A DNA stretch of 37,421 nt, from NCBI GenBank assembly GCA_913051715.1, contig CAJXCG010000007.1:1-37421 (forward strand), written 5' to 3'. Positions 25,187-33,048 of the stretch are shown here, piece after piece (within the stretch, counting starts at the first letter, position 1; each line of letters opens with the position of its first letter). This stretch comes from an uncultured Rhodobiaceae bacterium. Its GTDB lineage: Bacteria > Pseudomonadota > Alphaproteobacteria > RS24. The position numbers and the translations under genes were made by a program. The notes under the pieces are model-generated. The model saw only the letters and a list, made by a program, of their open reading frames with translations. It did no database searches and was not told the DNA's origin.

Positions 25187-26362
25187 TTAGACGGGGTCGC
25201 CCGATGCTTCAGTTGCCTCGCCCGACGGCGTGGCCGAGGTTTCGCCGCGATCAATCGCCGGGCGGGTCAGGAATTGTGCAAACAGAATAAAGGCGCTTGC
25301 CCCCATCAGCAAAAACGCCCAACTCAGGCGCGTAAAATCGCCATCGCCCGCAATGGTACTGGCGAGAAACGGGCCGATTGCGGCCCCAAATAATCCCGAT
25401 GCGGCAAATATGGTGGTCAAGCGGCCTTCAACATCAAGCCGCGCGACCACGCCGACAACGAACGGGTCGTTAATGTTCATGAAAAAGCGCAGCAAGCAGA
25501 AGCCCAAAATAAAGGTGAGGGGGGTCGGCAAATAGGGCACAGCAAAGCCAAGCACCAACACCATTGTCCAAGCCAACACGATCGGTCGGGCGCTGCCGAA
25601 ACGGTCGCCCACCCACGCTGCCAGTGAGGCCCCCACAATGCCGACCAGCAAGCTGCCGGCAAATACTTGCCCCACTTGCGTGACGGTGAGCCCCACTTGC
25701 AGAGCCATGCGTTCGGTAAACGTCCAATGCGCGGCTGCGGCTGCACTTAAAATAATGGCAAAAGCAATGACCCGCAGAGCGTCTTTGCGAAAGCCCGTGC
25801 TGGCCAAGGTAGCGACAGGCCCGCGCGCCGGAAGCAGAAGGAATACGGGCGAGATCATTATTGTCACGCCGCCCAGAAGGGCATAGGCACCTGCCAGTTC
25901 AAAGCGAGCAATGACCGCAGGCAAAGCCAAATAAAGCACCGAAGCCAGCAGCGCGTCGATCAGGTAGATAAACGCGGTCAAGCGCTCCGGCACGCGCGCC
26001 AGGGCAATCGTCGAGGCCAGCACAGCCGCCAAGCCTCCGGCGCTGAGGCCGGCCACAAAGCGTTCGGCAAAATACAGGCTTGGGTCCAATGTGAAGGCGG
26101 ATGATATTTGCGTCAGGCCGAGCGCAAAGGCAGCACCGAACGCCAGCCGATTGCGCGGTACACGATTGATCAGCGCCGTGCTGATGGCGACCGACAGCGC
26201 CATGCCGAGAATTTCGACCGACCCGACATAGCCAACATTTGCCAGCGTGAAACCGCGATAATCGACCAGCGCGCCCAGAATGATTGGCAGCACGGTGAGC
26301 GACTGGTAGGAAATCAAACCAGCAAGGCTGCACGGGATAATTAATTGTCTCAGCGTATACAT
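25187..26362 (-). CDS. Major facilitator superfamily transporter
   Basis: Inner-membrane secondary transporter with about 12 hydrophobic segments across 391 residues. The N-terminus is nearly all hydrophobic from residue 8. A loop with PRNRLAFGAAFALG between segments 2 and 3 and a related GDRFGSARPIVLAW in the second half are the usual MFS symmetric positions. The C-terminal tail (from about 370) is acidic and threonine/serine-rich and probably cytoplasmic. Substrate unknown. It converges on metY with only 18 bases between stops, and its 5' end faces the small orphan gene across a 103-base gap. Confidence 0.87.
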   Translation of the reverse strand: MYTLRQLIIPCSLAGLISYQSLTVLPIILGALVDYRGFTLANVGYVGSVEILGMALSVAISTALINRVPRNRLAFGAAFALGLTQISSAFTLDPSLYFAERFVAGLSAGGLAAVLASTIALARVPERLTAFIYLIDALLASVLYLALPAVIARFELAGAYALLGGVTIMISPVFLLLPARGPVATLASTGFRKDALRVIAFAIILSAAAAAHWTFTERMALQVGLTVTQVGQVFAGSLLVGIVGASLAAWVGDRFGSARPIVLAWTMVLVLGFAVPYLPTPLTFILGFCLLRFFMNINDPFVVGVVARLDVEGRLTTIFAASGLFGAAIGPFLASTIAGDGDFTRLSWAFLLMGASAFILFAQFLTRPAIDRGETSATPSGEATEASGDPV

Positions 26363-26465
26363 TACGATTGCCTGTTCGCCATCAAACGTTAATTATGGTC
26401 TTATGAGTTCAGCGCGTTTGCCAATGCCGAGTCTGGCTTAACTACAGTGCGTAGAGGTTTTGTCA

Positions 26466-26633
26466 ATGACCAAAAATAAATCCAAGCCGGAAACCATAGA
26501 CGGCCATCAGGCTCCGAACGTGTTGCCATTTGAGAAGCCGAAGAAAAAAATCGCGCAAGACCAGTTCGACATCGAATGGTTTTACGACGAAGCCGAGTTT
26601 TTCAGTTCGTGGATGGATGAATTTGACTGGTAG
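26466..26633 (+). CDS. Uncharacterised 55-residue protein
   Basis: A short open reading frame that I do not recognise. It has an AGAGG Shine-Dalgarno nine bases before ATG 26466. The first 30 residues are lysine-rich (MTKNKSKPETIDGHQAPNV, then FEKPKKKIAQ); the last 25 are strongly acidic and aromatic, with two clusters, DIEWFYDEAEFF and SSWMDEFDW, ending on tryptophan. No signal peptide or membrane segment is seen. The polarised charge and clear ribosome-binding site suggest a real small protein, perhaps binding a partner through the aromatic tail. It sits between a divergent transporter gene and a convergent MAPEG gene. Confidence 0.6.
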   Translation: MTKNKSKPETIDGHQAPNVLPFEKPKKKIAQDQFDIEWFYDEAEFFSSWMDEFDW

Positions 26634-26643
26634 CGCGGCAGCG

Positions 26644-27021
26644 TTAAACCAGTTCCAACCCCATCATAATCAGGCAGATCACAGAAGCAAACCAGACCAG
26701 CGTGCGGATATGTGTGATGTTTGCCATATACACAAACAAATAAGCCACGCGCAGCCCTAGCCAAATCGCGGCCAGTTCCACCGTCTGGGCGTTCATCATG
26801 ATGGACAATACAGCCAGGGCGAGAAATACGGGCAGGGACTCCAACAGATTATTGGCAGCACGTTTGGCGCGCGCCGCGGTGAGTGGCATGTTTTCGACCG
26901 GCGCATCGCGCGAGCCTGCCAGATAGTTCAAGTCTACAGCACCCGATAACAGCGCCAACCCGCTCGGCAGAGTAAGATTGACCAACAGCAATAACCCGGT
27001 GAAAAGAATAATTTCCAGCAT
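26644..27021 (-). CDS. MAPEG-family membrane protein
   Basis: Small inner-membrane protein of the MAPEG fold, whose eukaryotic members process eicosanoids and glutathione conjugates; bacterial roles are mostly undefined. ATG 27021 (MLEIILFTGLLLLVNL) is chosen because AAAGGAGG lies just upstream; a GTG 18 bases earlier would swallow that Shine-Dalgarno. The 125 residues give four hydrophobic segments with the typical RAKRAANNLLESLPVFLALAV and YMANITHIRTLVWF patterns. It converges with the 55-residue gene and is transcribed away from mgtE. Confidence 0.8.
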   Translation of the reverse strand: MLEIILFTGLLLLVNLTLPSGLALLSGAVDLNYLAGSRDAPVENMPLTAARAKRAANNLLESLPVFLALAVLSIMMNAQTVELAAIWLGLRVAYLFVYMANITHIRTLVWFASVICLIMMGLELV

Positions 27022-27127
27022 AAAGTCCTCCTTTGTCACATAACGAATCGAACCTAATTTGTAGTGACGACAGTAAGGTTAAACACAGTTCGACACCCTA
27101 CACCATGCCAAAAGGAAAGGTGGGCCC

Positions 27128-28522
27128 TTGGCGACAGACCCACAAGCGCAAAAGCCGGAAGCTGATCTGCCCGTCATCGGGGATGCGATCACACCCGGGT
27201 TTTTGCACGAGATCCGCCAAAAGCTGAATCGCGAGGACAAGGTCGCGCTCTTGGCGGCGCTGGACGATGTGCACGAGGCTGATATTGCCGAGATCATCAC
27301 CTTGCTGTCGCACGACCATCGCGCCAATTTTATGCGCCTTGTCGGGCGCGATATTCCCGCCCCTGTTTTTGCCGAGCTTGACGATGGGGTGCGCGACGAG
27401 GTGGTCGAATATATCGATATCGACACGCTGGTTGCCACGGTTCAAGAGCTTGACAGCGACGATGCGGTTTTCGTGTTGGAAGACCTCGACACGCAAGAAC
27501 AGCAGGAGGTTTTGCAGAAAATCTCGGCCTCAGACCGCGCGCTTTTGGAACGCGCGCTGGAGTTTCCCGAAGACAGTGCCGGACGCCTCGCACAGGCCGA
27601 ATTTGTTGCCGTACCGCCGTTCTGGACGGTCGGACAAACCATAGATTATTTGCGCGATAATGACGATTTACCGACGCATTTTCTAGAAATCTTTGTTGTC
27701 GATCCGCGCCACCAGCCCGTCGGCGTGGTTCATTTGTCCGAGGTGTTGCGGACGCAACGCCCGGTGAACATGGAAAATATCCTCCACGATGATTTCACCG
27801 TCATCGAAGCGGATGCCGATCGCGAGGATGTCGCGCGCCTGTTTGAGCGCTACAACCTCGTCAGCGCCGCCGTCGTCGACGCCGAGCGGCGTCTCTTGGG
27901 TGTCATTACCGCTGATGATGTGTTTGAGGTCATTACGGAAGAAGCCGGCGAGGATATTTTGCTGTTGGGTGGCGTGGGCGATGAAAATGTCACGGACAGT
28001 GTCGTTGAAGCTGCGCGCGGGCGGTTCTCATGGCTGTTTCTCAATCTGTTAACCGCCATTTGTGCGTCGCTGGTGATCGGCTATTTTGATGGCTCCATCG
28101 AGCAGATGGTGGCGCTGGCCGTGTTGATGCCGATTGTCGCCTCAATGGGCGGCAATGCCGGCACGCAAACTTTGACAATTACTGTGCGAAGCCTTGCAAC
28201 GCAGGAAATCTCGGCACTCAATGCGGCGCGCGTTGTCTATCGTGAATTTGGCATTGGGCTGTTAAACGGCATTTTATTTGCGGTCCTAACCGGCGCGGTC
28301 GGAACAGTGTGGTTCGGCGATGCCATGCTGGGCGTCGTTTTGGCGGCGGCCATGATTGTGAACCTTATCGTTGCTGCGCTGGCCGGCATCCTCATCCCGC
28401 TGGGGCTCGATCGGGCAGGGATTGACCCCGCCGTGGCGTCGAGTGTATTTGTTACCACCGTCACTGATGTGGTCGGCTTTTTGGCGTTTCTTGGTTTTGC
28501 AACGCTGTTTCTGCTGAACTGA
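27128..28522 (+). CDS. mgtE: Magnesium transporter MgtE
   Basis: Magnesium-gated Mg2+ channel of the inner membrane. Starts at TTG 27128, eight bases after AAAGGAAAGG. The 464 residues show the helical superhelical N-domain (about 20-140, with LDDVHEADIAEIITLLSHD), a CBS-domain pair (about 145-270, including VGVVHLSEVLRT and LLGVITADDVFEVITEE), and five membrane segments in the C-terminal part with the signature MPIVASMGGNAGTQTLTI. CBS domains act as Mg2+ sensors in the family. A 106-base gap separates it from the divergent MAPEG gene; no Mg2+ riboswitch fold is visible there. Confidence 0.94.
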   Translation: MATDPQAQKPEADLPVIGDAITPGFLHEIRQKLNREDKVALLAALDDVHEADIAEIITLLSHDHRANFMRLVGRDIPAPVFAELDDGVRDEVVEYIDIDTLVATVQELDSDDAVFVLEDLDTQEQQEVLQKISASDRALLERALEFPEDSAGRLAQAEFVAVPPFWTVGQTIDYLRDNDDLPTHFLEIFVVDPRHQPVGVVHLSEVLRTQRPVNMENILHDDFTVIEADADREDVARLFERYNLVSAAVVDAERRLLGVITADDVFEVITEEAGEDILLLGGVGDENVTDSVVEAARGRFSWLFLNLLTAICASLVIGYFDGSIEQMVALAVLMPIVASMGGNAGTQTLTITVRSLATQEISALNAARVVYREFGIGLLNGILFAVLTGAVGTVWFGDAMLGVVLAAAMIVNLIVAALAGILIPLGLDRAGIDPAVASSVFVTTVTDVVGFLAFLGFATLFLLN

Positions 28523-28533
28523 AAAGTTAAAAT

Positions 28534-29487
28534 ATGCGCCGCTCTGGTAAAACATTTATTTTGTCGTTTGTGCTGCTCGCCTTGAGCGGGCCGGTAAATG
28601 CCGGATGGCGGGAGGTGACCAATCTGCCCGCCGCTGTTTCCGACGCTGTCGCGGCGGCGGTTGACGGCGGACTTTATGTGATGAGCGGAGCACCCGGACG
28701 GGGTTTGCGCCAATTTTTCGAATTTTATGATACCAAAAATGATGGCTGGCGACCCCTGACGCCCATGCCGGCCAGCGTGTGGCGGTTTTCACTCGCCACT
28801 GGCAATGGGCAGCTTTTTGTGACGGGCGGGCGTGATCAAGCAACCGGTGATATGTCGTCCGAGGTCTGGATGTATACGCCGCAAAGTGCGCTGTGGGTCG
28901 AATTGCCTGCCCTGCCGCAAGCGCGCGCGGGACATGCAAGTGTTTTTGCCGACGGCAATTTGTACCTGCTCGGCGGCGTCGGAGAAAAAAGCGCGCGTGT
29001 CTTGCGCTATGTTTCGCGCCTTGGGCGCTGGGAACATGTCGGTGACCCCATGCCCGAGACCGTGGCCAATGCGGCATGGACAAAAAAAGGGTCTTTACTC
29101 ATCGTCGCGGGCGGTGTGCGCCCGGACGGACGCGACAGCAAAATCGTTCAGGCATTTAATGTCGATACTTTGAAATGGTCGCGCTTGGCATCGCTGCCGC
29201 AAGCTTCCAGCGGTGGCGCGCTTGGGGTGGTCGAAGGGGTCTTGCACTATGCTGGCGGTTTCAGCCAGTCGGCGCAAAAGGTTTTGGCGCGCCATTTGAG
29301 CTATAGCGGAAAGGGGTGGCGTGATTTGGCGCCCATGCCGCAGGGACGCCACCAAATGGCCTATGCTGGCAGCGGGACGCAGTTTTTCATTATTGGCGGT
29401 GCTTTGGGCGGCGGGTTTTATTCACTGTTCACCGGTTCGAACCGCGCGCATGTATTCACAAAAGAAACGTCGTCAGACGGCAAATAA
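28534..29487 (+). CDS. Secreted Kelch-repeat beta-propeller protein
   Basis: Probably a periplasmic six-bladed beta-propeller. The 317 residues begin with a signal peptide (MRRSGKTFILSFVLLALSG, predicted cleavage after VNA at residue 23). Six Kelch-like units with paired glycines can be counted: LYVMSGAP, LFVTGGRD, LYLLGGVG, LLIVAGGVR, LHYAGGFS and FFIIGGALGG, each followed by an aromatic-rich strand such as DGWRPL, LWVEL, RWEHV, KWSRL or GWRDL. The arrangement recalls NanM-type sialic-acid mutarotases, but there is no sialic-acid gene nearby, so no function is assigned. It lies 11 bases after mgtE and could be in one transcript with it. Confidence 0.82.
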   Translation: MRRSGKTFILSFVLLALSGPVNAGWREVTNLPAAVSDAVAAAVDGGLYVMSGAPGRGLRQFFEFYDTKNDGWRPLTPMPASVWRFSLATGNGQLFVTGGRDQATGDMSSEVWMYTPQSALWVELPALPQARAGHASVFADGNLYLLGGVGEKSARVLRYVSRLGRWEHVGDPMPETVANAAWTKKGSLLIVAGGVRPDGRDSKIVQAFNVDTLKWSRLASLPQASSGGALGVVEGVLHYAGGFSQSAQKVLARHLSYSGKGWRDLAPMPQGRHQMAYAGSGTQFFIIGGALGGGFYSLFTGSNRAHVFTKETSSDGK

Positions 29488-29524
29488 TTTTGCTTTGGCT
29501 TTTTTGTGACCTAAAATTCATTCC

Positions 29525-29944
29525 ATGACAGTTCATCTCGTGAAATTATGCGTCGGTGCCGATGACATTGACGATCTCGTGCAATGGCAAAAGCATTTGC
29601 AAAAAACTTACAAACGCGTGTTCCACACCACGCGCATGGTGCCGCGCCGTGTGCCCGACCTCCTCGACAATGGTTCGATCTATTGGGTGATCAAACGCCA
29701 GATCCGTGTACGCCAACCGATAACAGACATTGAAGAATTCGTAGATGATCAGGGTATTCGTCGGTGTCACCTGCATCTTGACCCGGCGCTGGTGCTGACG
29801 CGGTTGCAGGCGCGCCGACCGTTTCAGGGTTGGCGTTATCTGACGCCCGAAGATGCGCCCGTCGACATGCCGAGCGACATTGAAATAGACGACGACATGC
29901 CCGAAGACATGCGCCACGAATTGTCCGAAATGGGGCTTTTGTAA
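29525..29944 (+). CDS. DUF1489 family protein
   Basis: Uncharacterised protein of a family I know mainly from alphaproteobacteria. The 139 residues begin MTVHLVKLCVGADDIDDLVQW and contain RRVPDLLDNGSIYWVIKRQIRVRQ, then DGPL-like HLDPALVLTRLQARRPFQGWRYL, and a strongly acidic C-terminus DIEIDDDMPEDM. The N-terminal part resembles a small RNA/protein-binding alpha/beta fold in general appearance only; I assign no function. It is 37 bases after the Kelch gene and converges with panC, three bases apart. Confidence 0.85.
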   Translation: MTVHLVKLCVGADDIDDLVQWQKHLQKTYKRVFHTTRMVPRRVPDLLDNGSIYWVIKRQIRVRQPITDIEEFVDDQGIRRCHLHLDPALVLTRLQARRPFQGWRYLTPEDAPVDMPSDIEIDDDMPEDMRHELSEMGLL

Positions 29945-29947
29945 CCC

Positions 29948-30787
29948 TTAACGTGCTTGCATATTGTCGATGAGGCGAATGTCGCCCAGGCGCGCGGCAA
30001 TGAGCGCGCGGCGACGGGTGGTCTGTTTGTCGGGTGCTGCCAAGGTTTCGGCGTCACGAATACAGGCGTAATCGACCTCGGAAAACCCTGCCTCAAGCAA
30101 TGCCTGACGCGCCGCCGCCTCGGCAATATCGGGCGGGTCGGACGCCTCGGCCAGTTCACGCAACACATGGTTTAGCCGTCCGGCAATAGCACGCTGATCG
30201 GGCGACAAATAGCTGTTGCGCGATGACATAGCCAGCCCGTCCGCCTCGCGGATAATCGGCCCGCCGATAATTTCCACCGGAATATCAAGGTCGCGGACAA
30301 GGCGGCGAATGACCAAAAGTTGCTGGTAATCTTTTTCACCAAAAATCGCCACATCCGGTAGGGTTTGCAGCAAAAGCTTGGTAACGACAAGCCCAACGCC
30401 GGCAAAAAAATGCGGGCGCATATCGCTCTCCAGCCCGTTGGCTGGCCCCTCGACAGCCACGGAGGTGGCAAAGCCAGGCGGATACATGTCGCCAGCAGAT
30501 GGTGCAAACACCGCCGTTGCACACGTTGACGCCAATTTCTCCAAATCCTCGGCTTCGTGGCGCGGGTAAGTGTCCAAATCCTCATGCGCTGCAAATTGCG
30601 TTGGATTGACGAAAATCGACACAATCACCGTATCGGTGTGCCGGCCGATGGCCTCAACCAGCGATAAATGTCCTGCATGCAGGGCGCCCATGGTGGGCAC
30701 CAGCCCCACGCGGTGCCCGTCGGCACGACACGCACGCACATAGTCGCGCAAAGCGTCAATCCGGCGAAAGGGTGAAAGCGGAGCCAT
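29948..30787 (-). CDS. panC: Pantothenate synthetase (pantoate-beta-alanine ligase)
   Basis: Condenses pantoate and beta-alanine with ATP to pantothenate, the precursor of coenzyme A. The 279 residues contain the nucleotidyltransferase HIGH-like segment PTMGALHAGHLSL (His37 and His40), FVNPTQF, FFAGVGLVVTKLL, GEKDYQQL, and the KMSKS-like SSRNSYLSP. ATG 30787 is three bases after the SDR stop on the same strand, so both likely form one transcript. panB and panD are not in the window. Clear assignment. Confidence 0.95.
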   Translation of the reverse strand: MAPLSPFRRIDALRDYVRACRADGHRVGLVPTMGALHAGHLSLVEAIGRHTDTVIVSIFVNPTQFAAHEDLDTYPRHEAEDLEKLASTCATAVFAPSAGDMYPPGFATSVAVEGPANGLESDMRPHFFAGVGLVVTKLLLQTLPDVAIFGEKDYQQLLVIRRLVRDLDIPVEIIGGPIIREADGLAMSSRNSYLSPDQRAIAGRLNHVLRELAEASDPPDIAEAAARQALLEAGFSEVDYACIRDAETLAAPDKQTTRRRALIAARLGDIRLIDNMQAR

Positions 30788-30790
30788 GCT

Positions 30791-31588
30791 TTAGGGGCTT
30801 TCGCTGCCGTCGCGGTCATCGACGATATAGGCCGCGCTGATGCCGCCATCGACGCGGTACACGCCGCCTGTCTGCCAACCTGCCTCATCGCTCAGTAAAA
30901 AACCCACCAGCGCGGCAACTTCTTCCGGCCGCCCCAGTCGTCCCATAGGGATATGGCGACGCCGCATTTGCCATTTTTCGGGCGTGTCGAAATAATGTTT
31001 TGTCCGGTCGGTTAGAACCGGGCCGGGGGCCACGCAATTTGCGCGAATATGATCGCGCGCATAGGCAACAGCGATTTCGCGCGTCATGGCTTCCAATGCA
31101 CCCTTGCTGGTTGTGTAGGCGATTTGCGACGTTGCCGATGCGCTATGCGCCACAACGGAAGAAAGCGTCACAATCGACCCGCCCCCTCCGGCGAGGAAAA
31201 TCGGCAAAATATTCTTGCACGCCAAAAACGCACCGGTGACATTGACCTCAAGCGTTTTGCGCCAGCTATCAAGCGGCGTGGCAATCGGGTCTGTGTCGTC
31301 TGCGGTTAAAATCGCGGCATTATTCACCAGCCCGTCGAGCCCGCCCAGCGCGGCGGCGCTGTCCGCCACCATGGTGGCTACGCCGCTTTCGTCGGTCAGA
31401 TCGCCGGCAAAGGCACGGGCTTGCGCGCGCAAAGGGTCGGGCAGGGCGGCCAATGCAGAAGCGGCAAGTTCCGAGGTTTGTTCGCATAGCGCAAGGCGCG
31501 CACCGGCTTTTGCCATGCGTGCAGCCATGGCTCGGCCCAGCCCGCCATTGGCCCCGGTGATCAGAATTTTTCTGTCTTTCAAATTCAT
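30791..31588 (-). CDS. Short-chain dehydrogenase/reductase
   Basis: Classical SDR with NAD(P)-binding Rossmann fold. The 265 residues show the cofactor motif TGANGGLG, NNAA, the catalytic serine in SSVVAHSASATSQ, and the YTTSK active-site Tyr/Lys, then PGPVLTDRT and a C-terminal GGVYRVDGG typical of FabG-like enzymes. Starts at ATG 31588 with AGGA upstream. The substrate is not predictable. It is upstream of panC with three bases between them; a link with pantothenate synthesis, such as ketopantoate reduction, is possible but not shown by the sequence. Confidence 0.88.
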   Translation of the reverse strand: MNLKDRKILITGANGGLGRAMAARMAKAGARLALCEQTSELAASALAALPDPLRAQARAFAGDLTDESGVATMVADSAAALGGLDGLVNNAAILTADDTDPIATPLDSWRKTLEVNVTGAFLACKNILPIFLAGGGGSIVTLSSVVAHSASATSQIAYTTSKGALEAMTREIAVAYARDHIRANCVAPGPVLTDRTKHYFDTPEKWQMRRRHIPMGRLGRPEEVAALVGFLLSDEAGWQTGGVYRVDGGISAAYIVDDRDGSESP

Positions 31589-31703
31589 CTGCGTATCCTA
31601 GCGCCGCGACACCGTGCCAGACAGGGAAATCGCCGTTTTTGGCTAGCGATTGGCGCATTGGAAAATGCAGTCAAAAGCCGGAATCGGGTTTATACTGCCG
31701 AAA

Positions 31704-31732
31704 GCTAAAGTTCAAGGCGCTAAAGTTAAAGG
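31704..31732 (+). repeat. Two direct repeats in the mipZ leader
   Basis: GCTAAAGTTCAAGG (31704-31717) and GCTAAAGTTAAAGG (31719-31732) are repeated at a 15-base period and differ in one position. They lie 9-37 bases before the mipZ ATG, and the second copy's AAAGG could serve as Shine-Dalgarno. A TATACT (31691-31696) just upstream might be a -10 box, which would place the repeats in the 5' untranslated leader. Confidence 0.6.
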
Positions 31733-31740
31733 TGTTTTTC

Positions 31741-32583
31741 ATGAGCGAGCAGGCCGAAGCGTTATCCGATACTGCACTGCGTAGTCCTTACGTCATTGTG
31801 GTGGGCAATGAAAAGGGTGGGTCGGGCAAAACCACCACCGCCATGCATGTGACGGCGGCGCTGCTGGGCGAGGGGTTTCGGGTCGGCACGCTGGATTTGG
31901 ACGTGCGCCAGCGCTCGCTTTCGCGTTATATCGAGAACCGGAAAATATGGGTCGGCCGTCGCGCCGTCGCCATGCCGGAGCATTTTCCGCTGGAAGAGTT
32001 CAACTATAATGACCTTTCCCTGCGCCAACGCGCTGAGCAGGAACAGTTCGTTGCTGCCATGACGCATTTGCGCGCCGGCAATGATTTCATCGTGGTCGAC
32101 AGCCCGGGCTCGGATTCGTATTTGTCGCGGCTTGGGCATGCCGCCGCCGACACGCTGATCACACCGATCAATGAAAGTTTTGTCGATTTTGACCTGCTGG
32201 CGACGGTTGACCCGGATGATTTGTCGATCACCGGCCCCAGCATTTATTCCGAAATGGTCTGGTCGTGCCGCAAAGCACGCGCGCAGGCCGATGGCGGCAG
32301 TATTGACTGGATTGTGGTTCGCAATCGCACCAGCCACATTCACGCCAAAAATCGGCAGCGCTTGGAAACGGCGCTGGATCAGTTGGCGCGGCGCTTGGGG
32401 TTTCGTCAGGCATCGGGGCTTTCCGAGCGCGTCATTTTCAGAGAAATGTATCCGGCGGGGATCACCTTGCTTGACCTGACCGATGAAGAAGCCAACACCA
32501 ATCTCACCATGTCGCACGTCGCCGCGCGCGCCGAGGTGCGCGCGCTTGTTGCGGCGCTGAACCTGCCCGGCGTTTCGCTCTGA
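31741..32583 (+). CDS. mipZ: Division-plane positioning ATPase MipZ
   Basis: MipZ is a ParA/MinD-related ATPase that, in Caulobacter and relatives, forms polar gradients through ParB and inhibits FtsZ away from midcell. I chose ATG 31741 (MSEQAEALSDTAL) since upstream codons are noncoding-like. The 280 residues have the deviant Walker A GNEKGGSGKTT at 22-32 (signature Lys25, Lys30), LDLDVRQRSLSRYIENR, the Walker B-region IVVDSPGSDSYLSR, PINESFVDFDLLATVDP, and RNRTSHIHAKNRQRLE, all close to known MipZ patterns. It overlaps the J-domain gene by one base (TGATG). parB is not in the window. Confidence 0.92.
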   Translation: MSEQAEALSDTALRSPYVIVVGNEKGGSGKTTTAMHVTAALLGEGFRVGTLDLDVRQRSLSRYIENRKIWVGRRAVAMPEHFPLEEFNYNDLSLRQRAEQEQFVAAMTHLRAGNDFIVVDSPGSDSYLSRLGHAAADTLITPINESFVDFDLLATVDPDDLSITGPSIYSEMVWSCRKARAQADGGSIDWIVVRNRTSHIHAKNRQRLETALDQLARRLGFRQASGLSERVIFREMYPAGITLLDLTDEEANTNLTMSHVAARAEVRALVAALNLPGVSL

Positions 32584-33041
32584 TGGGTTTTCTCGCGCTG
32601 GGTCTTATCAGTCTATTGGCGTTGCTTTTGGTTGCTTCGCTGGCGGCACGGCTGTCGGCGCGTCACCTGCGCGTCTTGGCGCTGGTCATCTTGTTTTTGG
32701 TTCTTGGGCTGGGGTTGGTTCTTTTGGCGCTGGCGGGGCGCTATGGCCTCGCTGCCCCCTTGGGTTTTGTCATGGTGTGGTTGGTGCGCCTGTGGCGGGT
32801 TATGCGCGAGGACGCGCCGGGCGACCAAAAAGCGCGTGCGTCGAGCGGCAAGGTTGGCACGCAGCCAATGTCGGTTGGCGAGGCGCGCGAGGTGCTGGGG
32901 GTCGATGCCACGGCGAGCAAGGAAGAGATTGAAGCTGCCTATCGAGACTTGATTGTCAAAAACCATCCCGACCATGGCGGCACGGATTGGATCGCCGCCC
33001 AGCTCAATCAGGCGCGCGATATTTTGCTCAACGATGATTAA
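32583..33041 (+). CDS. Membrane-anchored J-domain protein
   Basis: A DnaJ-family co-chaperone that should stimulate an Hsp70 (DnaK-type) partner at the inner membrane. The 152 residues have about three hydrophobic segments (2-22, 30-51, 55-72), then a basic linker, then a short J domain from about 95 with REVLGVDATASKEEIEAAYRDLI and the essential HPD at 128-130. No zinc-finger or substrate-binding domain, so it is type III; the layout recalls mitochondrial Tim14/Pam18. The start ATG shares its A with the mipZ stop, so it is coupled to MipZ. Its physiological target is unknown. Confidence 0.85.
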   Translation: MGFLALGLISLLALLLVASLAARLSARHLRVLALVILFLVLGLGLVLLALAGRYGLAAPLGFVMVWLVRLWRVMREDAPGDQKARASSGKVGTQPMSVGEAREVLGVDATASKEEIEAAYRDLIVKNHPDHGGTDWIAAQLNQARDILLNDD

Positions 33042-33048
33042 AGTGGGA

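Noticed and set aside
27022-27127. Magnesium riboswitch upstream of mgtE
   Set aside because: The gap is only 106 bases and I see no M-box-like stems, only a 5-bp AACCT/AGGTT inverted repeat that is likely chance.
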